Assembly (NCBI GenBank): GCA_001873105.1
Contig: MNYN01000086.1
Coordinates: forward strand, 1 to 58,498
Origin: Flavobacteriaceae bacterium CG2_30_34_30
Lineage (GTDB): Bacteria; Bacteroidota; Bacteroidia; Flavobacteriales; Flavobacteriaceae
Direction of reading: 5' to 3'
DNA: 58,498 bases
The number at the start of each line of letters is the position of its first letter. Within the stretch, counting starts at the first letter, position 1. Both the position numbers and the translations under genes were made by a program. This document shows positions 53,637-58,498 of this stretch, in pieces. Below the pieces are notes generated by a model. The model made no database searches. It was not told the DNA's origin and saw only the letters and a list, made by a program, of their open reading frames with translations.

Positions 53637-56600
53637 ATGATAAAATTATTTATTGAGCGGCCGGTACTTTCGACGGTAGTTTCTATTATTATCGTACTCT
53701 TAGGAATTTTAGGCATCAACGCTCTGCCCACCACACAATATCCAGAAATTGCACCACCAACCATACAGGTTAACGCCAATTTTCCCGGTGCCAATGCGCA
53801 AACGGTATTAGAAAGTGTGGTCATTCCTATAGAAGAACAAATCAACGGGGTAGAGGGGATGACCTATATTACTTCTACCGCCAGTAATAATGGTAGTGCT
53901 CAAATACAAGTATTTTTTGAACAAGGAGTGGATCCGGATATTGCGGCTATCAATGTGCAAAATCGTGTAGCGCGAGCCAATCCCTTACTACCACGTGAGG
54001 TAACCCAATCGGGAGTAATTACCCAAAAACAACAAACCAGTGCATTGATGTTTTTAACGGTATTTTCTGAAAATAAGGATTACAATGCCACTTACATTCA
54101 AAATTATTTAAATATCAATGTATTACCTGCCTTAAAACGTATCAATGGGGTAGGGAATGTGAATGTATTTGGCTCTAAAAATTATGCCATGCGCATTTGG
54201 TTGCAACCTGAAAAATTAGCTGCCTATCATTTAGTGCCCGAAGATATTACCGCCGCAATCAATGAGCAAAGCAGAGAAGCTGCGGCAGGGTCTTTAGGTC
54301 AAAATAATGCAGAAGCTTTTGAATATGTACTTACCTACAGTGGGCGTTATAAAGAAGAATCGCAGTATGAAAATATTGTGATAAAAGCGTTAGATGGAGG
54401 TCAATTCTTATACCTAAAAGATGTAGCTACTGTAGAGCTGGATGCAGAAGCTTATAGTGTTATTTCCTTTACTAATGGCAATCCGGGAGTGAGTATGGGT
54501 ATCTATCAAACACCGGGCTCTAATGCACAGGAAATTATTGAAAACGTTCATGAAACCATGAAAGGTTTGGCTGCCGGTTTTCCAAAAGGGCTTACCTATA
54601 TCGTTAATTTTGACACCAACGAGTTTTTAACAGCGTCTATTAATAAGGTTTTAGTGACCCTTTTAGAAGCTTTTTTGTTGGTGTTTTTGGTAGTTTTTCT
54701 CTTTTTGCAAGATTTTAGATCCACGTTAATTCCTGCCATTGCAGTACCGGTATCCATTATTGGCACCTTTTTCTTCCTCAATCTTTTTGGCTATTCCATC
54801 AATTTATTGACGCTATTTGCTTTGTTGTTAGCAATTGGTATTGTAGTAGATGATGCGATAGTGGTGGTAGAGGCGGTGCATGCCAAGTTAGAAAAGGGGG
54901 TAACTTCTGCTTTAGAAGCTTCTAAACAGGCGATGGATGAAATTACTGGAGCCATTATTTCCATCACCTTAGTTATGGGTGCTGTGTTTATTCCCGTTAC
55001 TTTTATTGAAGGACCTACCGGGGTGTTTTATAAACAATTTGGCGTAACGCTTATTGTTGCCATAGGCATTTCTGCCATCAATGCGCTTACTTTAAGTCCG
55101 GCGTTAAGTGCTTTGTTTTTAAAACCCCATACCGATAAAGAGCGAAAGAAAAATCTTATGGGACGTTTTTTTCTTGGCTTTAATAAAGTGTTTACGGCAT
55201 CCACAAAAAAATACATTACCTCGCTTCATTTTTTATATCGCCATAAATGGGTTACGGTACTTATACTTGTTGTTTCTGTGGCTGGCATTTTTTGGGCATC
55301 GTCCGAAACGCCAAAAGGGTTTGTTCCTGATGAGGACAGGGGTTTAATTTTTGTTAATGTAGAATTACCGGCTGGAGCCACGTTAGACAGAACGGTACAA
55401 ATCACTGCTGAAATAAGTGAAAAAGCCCGTAAAATTCCGGGTATTCGTGCCATATCGCTTGTAAATGGTTTTAGTATTATAGGAGGTTCGGGAAGTAATT
55501 TTGGACTAGGTTTTATCAAATTAGATTCTTGGGAAGAACGAAAAGATCCTAGCAAATCGGTAGAAGCCATTACCGGCCAACTTTTTGGTATGGCTGCAGG
55601 CATTCCGGGTGCAAAAATCTTGTTTTTCGCACCACCTAGTGTTCCCGGATTTGGTATTTCATCGGGTTTTGAATTGAAAGTTTTGGATCCATTTGGCGGC
55701 AGCTTTTCCGATTTGAATGAGGTAACCCAAAATTACCTGCAAGAATTAAACGCCCGCCCTGAAATTTTATATGCACAAAGTTCCTTCAACACGAACTATG
55801 CGCAATATGAAATAGACGTGAATATTGCCAAAACCAAAGAAGCAGGAATTACAGTAAGTTCTATTTTATCGGCCTTACAAGGGTATATAGGAAGTGTTTA
55901 TGCCGCAGATTTTTCTCGTTTTGGAAAACAATATCGTGTATTTGTGCAAGCATTGCCTGAGGACAGGACTTCAGTGGAAAGTTTAAACCGTTTGTTTGTC
56001 AGAAATGCCCAAGGCGAAATGGCTCCTATCACTGCATTTATAGAATTAAAAAGGGTGTATGGGCCACAGTCGGTAACACGATTTAATTTGTTTAATTCGG
56101 CAAGTATCAATGGTGCAGCAGCTCCCGGTTATTCTACCGGCGATGCTATAGCAGCCGTGCAAGAAGTTACTGCCACCGCTTTGCCACAGGATTATAGTGT
56201 CGGTTTTTCCGGGTTGACAAGAGAAGAAATTTCCTCCGGAAATCAAACCACCACCATATTTTTACTTAGTATTCTTTTTGTCTATTTTATTTTAGCGGCA
56301 CAATATGAAAGTTATTTATTGCCTTTGGCAGTCATCTTTTCCTTACCGGTTGGCGTTATGGGAGCCTATATGGTGACCATGCTCTCCGGATTGGAAAACA
56401 ATATTTATTTTCAAATAGCCTTAATCATGTTATTGGGGCTTCTAGCAAAAAATGCCATTCTTATTGTAGAATTTGCCAGACAACGCCGTCGAGCAGGATA
56501 CAGCATTTCCGAGGCGGCTTTTGAAGGAGCTAAAGCGCGACTTCGACCTATTTTAATGACCTCCTTTGCCTTTATTATCGGGTTATTGCCATTGGTTTTT

Positions 56601-56780
56601 GCTTCCGGAATCGGTGCAAGAGGTAACAATGCCATAGGAACAGGCGCAGTAGGAGGATTGTTTGTTGGTACGGTATTAGGTATTTTTATCATTCCTATCC
56701 TTTATATTTTCTTTCAGTGGCTTCAGGAAAAAGTCAGTAAAAAAGCACCAATTATAGTTACAAATGAATCTCATGAATAA
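53637..56780 (+). CDS. RND efflux pump, AcrB/HAE1 family
   Basis: A 1047-residue proton-driven transporter of the hydrophobe/amphiphile efflux family. N-terminal transmembrane helix (FIERPVLSTVVSIIIVLLGILG), two large periplasmic loops and two groups of helices are evident; the helix-4 proton-relay pair is in GIVVDDAIVVVEAVHA and the second-half signature in LLAKNAILIVEFARQRR. Length and spacing match AcrB, so likely substrates are drugs, bile-salt-like compounds or toxic small molecules. It begins 9 bases after the adaptor and ends overlapping the outer-membrane factor. Confidence 0.95.
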   Translation: MIKLFIERPVLSTVVSIIIVLLGILGINALPTTQYPEIAPPTIQVNANFPGANAQTVLESVVIPIEEQINGVEGMTYITSTASNNGSAQIQVFFEQGVDPDIAAINVQNRVARANPLLPREVTQSGVITQKQQTSALMFLTVFSENKDYNATYIQNYLNINVLPALKRINGVGNVNVFGSKNYAMRIWLQPEKLAAYHLVPEDITAAINEQSREAAAGSLGQNNAEAFEYVLTYSGRYKEESQYENIVIKALDGGQFLYLKDVATVELDAEAYSVISFTNGNPGVSMGIYQTPGSNAQEIIENVHETMKGLAAGFPKGLTYIVNFDTNEFLTASINKVLVTLLEAFLLVFLVVFLFLQDFRSTLIPAIAVPVSIIGTFFFLNLFGYSINLLTLFALLLAIGIVVDDAIVVVEAVHAKLEKGVTSALEASKQAMDEITGAIISITLVMGAVFIPVTFIEGPTGVFYKQFGVTLIVAIGISAINALTLSPALSALFLKPHTDKERKKNLMGRFFLGFNKVFTASTKKYITSLHFLYRHKWVTVLILVVSVAGIFWASSETPKGFVPDEDRGLIFVNVELPAGATLDRTVQITAEISEKARKIPGIRAISLVNGFSIIGGSGSNFGLGFIKLDSWEERKDPSKSVEAITGQLFGMAAGIPGAKILFFAPPSVPGFGISSGFELKVLDPFGGSFSDLNEVTQNYLQELNARPEILYAQSSFNTNYAQYEIDVNIAKTKEAGITVSSILSALQGYIGSVYAADFSRFGKQYRVFVQALPEDRTSVESLNRLFVRNAQGEMAPITAFIELKRVYGPQSVTRFNLFNSASINGAAAPGYSTGDAIAAVQEVTATALPQDYSVGFSGLTREEISSGNQTTTIFLLSILFVYFILAAQYESYLLPLAVIFSLPVGVMGAYMVTMLSGLENNIYFQIALIMLLGLLAKNAILIVEFARQRRRAGYSISEAAFEGAKARLRPILMTSFAFIIGLLPLVFASGIGARGNNAIGTGAVGGLFVGTVLGIFIIPILYIFFQWLQEKVSKKAPIIVTNESHE

Positions 56781-58173
56781 AAAATATATAGTACGCTTTG
56801 TTGTCCTATCAGTATTTGCTATCATCCTGCAAAGTTGTTTTGTAGCGAAAGACTACACGCGTCCACAAGTAATAGAAGAAGCAAATTTTCGCAGCGACCA
56901 CTTGCCTAAGGACAGCACAAGTCTTGCCGATGTTTCTTGGCGTGCCTTGTTTACCGATGCTTCTCTTGTAGCCTATATAGAAGAAGGTTTACAAAACAAT
57001 CTGGACATACGGGTAGCGATGCAACAAATAGCCACTGCCAATGCCTATTACCGCCAAGGAAAAGCAGGTTATTTGCCTACATTAGGATTAAGAGGACAGG
57101 TTACCCATCAAGAACTTTCTAAAAACAGCCAATTTGGAAGTTTTTTTGATGGCAGCATTACCCAATACGAACTCACCGGCAACCTCTCTTGGGAAGCTGA
57201 TATCTGGGGAAAAATTCGCAGTAATAAACGTGCTTCTGAAGCCGCTTATTTGCAAACCGTGGCAGCGCATCAAGTCGTAAAAACCCAATTAATCGCTGAA
57301 ATAGCAACTGTTTATTACCAATTACTTACCCTAGATGCCCAAGTACACATTGTAGAAAAAACCATTGCCAACCGCAGTACAGGATTAGAAACCACTATGG
57401 CATTAAAGGATGCAGGTATTTTAACCGAAGTTGCCGTAAAACAAACCGAGGCACAGTTGTACAATGCCCAATCGTTGCGCATTGACCTGCAACGCGATAT
57501 TGCCTTAGCTGAAAACAAACTTTCCATATTGCTGGGCACCACCCCAAAACAAATAGAAAGAGGCACTTTAGAAACACAGGTACTTGCACCCGAATTAAAA
57601 ATCGGCTATCCGGCAGGCTTACTACGCAACCGTCCCGATGTCATTGCTGCTGAATACAGATTAGTTGAAGCATTTGAAATGACCAATGTGGCTCGCAGCA
57701 ACTTTTATCCATCATTAGCTATTACCGCAAACGGAGGTTTTCAAAGCCTGGATATAGACCAATTGTTAAGTGCCAATTCCCTTTTTGCTACGTTTGTGGG
57801 GTCTTTGGTGCAACCCTTGCTGAATGGTAGAAAAATAAAAACCAATTATGAAGTAGTACAAAGCCAACAAGAAATAGCTTATTTACAATTCAAACAAACC
57901 CTTTTAGATGCCAGCCGAGAAGTTTCGGATGCTTTATATGCTTTTGCCGCTGCCGAGGAAAAAATAGGATTCACAACCAAAGAATTTGAAGCCTATGATT
58001 TGGCGACTTCCTATTCCGAAGAGTTGTTAGATAATGGTATTGCTAATTATCTGGAAGTGCTTAACGCCCGTGAAAATGCCTTGAGTTCCGAAGTGCGAAT
58101 CACTACGACAAGGTTTGCCCAATTACAAGCCGTGATAGCGTTGTATCGCGCTCTTGGTGGTGGGGTGGAATAG
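56764..58173 (+). CDS. RND efflux outer-membrane factor (NodT/OprM family lipoprotein)
   Basis: A 469-residue TolC-like channel protein. Lipobox LQSC (around 22-25) gives an N-terminal lipid anchor, then the first OEP repeat (SWRALFTDASLVAYIEEGLQNNLDIRVAMQQI in part: NNLDIRVAMQQIATANAYY; WEADIWGKIRSNKRA) and the second (LLRNRPDVIAAEYRLVEAFE, FYPSLAITANGGFQS). The repeat structure is that of outer-membrane factors. It begins inside the last codons of the pump gene (ATG at 56764 or 56773), so the three-part pump is one transcriptional unit. Confidence 0.95.
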   Translation: MNLMNKKYIVRFVVLSVFAIILQSCFVAKDYTRPQVIEEANFRSDHLPKDSTSLADVSWRALFTDASLVAYIEEGLQNNLDIRVAMQQIATANAYYRQGKAGYLPTLGLRGQVTHQELSKNSQFGSFFDGSITQYELTGNLSWEADIWGKIRSNKRASEAAYLQTVAAHQVVKTQLIAEIATVYYQLLTLDAQVHIVEKTIANRSTGLETTMALKDAGILTEVAVKQTEAQLYNAQSLRIDLQRDIALAENKLSILLGTTPKQIERGTLETQVLAPELKIGYPAGLLRNRPDVIAAEYRLVEAFEMTNVARSNFYPSLAITANGGFQSLDIDQLLSANSLFATFVGSLVQPLLNGRKIKTNYEVVQSQQEIAYLQFKQTLLDASREVSDALYAFAAAEEKIGFTTKEFEAYDLATSYSEELLDNGIANYLEVLNARENALSSEVRITTTRFAQLQAVIALYRALGGGVE

Positions 58174-58250
58174 GTTTCATTATTTCTGTGGTTTGATTTT
58201 TTTTTAAGATTAAACAGCAATTTGTATTAGCGATAAATATGAAACGCCAA

Positions 58251-58434
58251 AAACATTAGACCCCGCTGGGGTCTTAATTGCTTAACACAATTTTTTATAA
58301 ACATTAGACCCCGCTGGGGTCGTTAGATATTAGCATAATTTTCTAATTTGATATTATGGAACCCAGAGGGTGCCAATGTTTATAGCAAAAACATGAATGT
58401 TATAATTTGAACCCAGAGGGTTCATATGTTTACA
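58251..58434. repeat. Cluster B of short palindromic (REP-like) repeats
   Basis: Downstream of the efflux operon lie four units. Two are forward: AAACATTA then GACCCC-GCT-GGGGTC (stem 58259-58273), and ATAAACATTA then the identical stem at 58307-58321. Two are reversed: ACCC-AGA-GGGT within GGAACCC/GGGTGCC at 58358-58374 followed by AATGTTTATA, and TGAACCC-AGA-GGGTTCA at 58408-58424 followed by TATGTTTACA. Loop centres are near 58266, 58314, 58366 and 58416, spaced 48, 52 and 50 bases, oriented ++--. The gap 58174-58498 contains no gene. Confidence 0.8.
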
Positions 58435-58440
58435 TTTTTT

Positions 58441-58483
58441 TATTCCATTAAATATGTTTTTTATTCCATATTAAATATGTTTT
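58441..58483 (+). repeat. AT-rich direct repeat at the window edge
   Basis: TATTCCATTAAATATGTTTT (58441-58460) is repeated with a 2-base insertion (AT) at 58462-58483. A related TATGGAATAT-type stretch also lies in cluster A (near 46490), so this may be part of the same element family. The repeat continues to the edge of the window. Confidence 0.5.
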
Positions 58484-58498
58484 CATTAATGAATAAAT

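Overview
The window is chromosomal DNA from a member of the Bacteroidota, most likely a marine-type Flavobacteriaceae. The reasons are: strongly AT-rich sequence; several intergenic regions with the Bacteroidota promoter signature (TTTG, about 17-22 bases, then TAnnTTTG) and no obvious Shine-Dalgarno sequences; an enlarged SecA; a protein with a type IX secretion (T9SS) C-terminal signal; a BatA-domain protein; DUF3822, DUF4870, DUF6146 and DUF6787-like proteins; and TonB-dependent receptor plus SusD-like-free lipoprotein architecture. Most of it looks like ordinary vertically inherited core genome: I see no prophage, integrase, transposase, CRISPR array, tRNA or rRNA.

Layout. 1-6.3 kb: rsmD operon, divergent RecD-like helicase, then a two-gene operon made of an unusual KdsB-KdnB-like fusion and a PlsC-like acyltransferase. 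6.3-11.3 kb: yebC, a sugar epimerase/pterin dehydratase pair, gcvT, and divergent nnrDE. 11.4-16.5 kb: uvrA, an ECF sigma factor followed by a 48-residue protein, nth, bcp. 16.5-20 kb: a large conserved protein of unknown function divergent from an MBL-fold hydrolase, plus a coiled-coil membrane protein and an esterase. 20-25.5 kb: an operon of BatA-domain protein, a dihydroorotase-like protein that has lost its metal ligands, and two small DUF4870-type membrane proteins; then TIGR02757 and a LolD-like ATPase. 25.7-27.2 kb: msrA-folE. 27.3-31.4 kb: a five-gene operon with a TonB-dependent receptor, a His/Cys-rich small protein and a lipoprotein, suggestive of metal uptake. 31.5-35.2 kb: serA, serC, a LuxC-type acyl-CoA reductase and divergent ferredoxin. 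35.3-39.2 kb: a T9SS cargo protein, tandem alpha/beta hydrolases, two small exported proteins. 39.3-43.9 kb: secA, DUF2795, cobalamin adenosyltransferase, a 52-residue membrane protein. 44-49.6 kb: an M3 peptidase lipoprotein, a repeat cluster, and lptB, an AhpD-like protein, tatC and kdsD. 49.7-58.2 kb: recQ, then a GbsR/MarR-type regulator and a complete RND efflux system (adaptor, pump, outer-membrane factor), followed by a second repeat cluster.

Cell-envelope biology links many of these genes: kdsD (arabinose-5-phosphate isomerase) and the KdsB-containing fusion both act in Kdo synthesis, lptB exports the finished LPS, and secA, tatC, the TonB receptor and the T9SS cargo belong to protein or nutrient traffic across the two membranes.

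The most noteworthy observations are (i) two clusters of short hairpins with a GCT/TCT loop and an ATAAACATT-like tail, spaced about 50 bases apart in a ++-- orientation pattern, whose stems covary; (ii) the KdsB-KdnB-like fusion with no aminotransferase partner nearby; (iii) an ECF sigma factor coupled through a structured intercistronic region to a 48-residue protein, ending in a terminator that also encodes the last codons of the convergent nth gene; (iv) the dihydroorotase-like pseudoenzyme; and (v) the His/Cys-rich protein in the TonB receptor operon. No searches could be run, so family names rest on recognised motifs and family knowledge.
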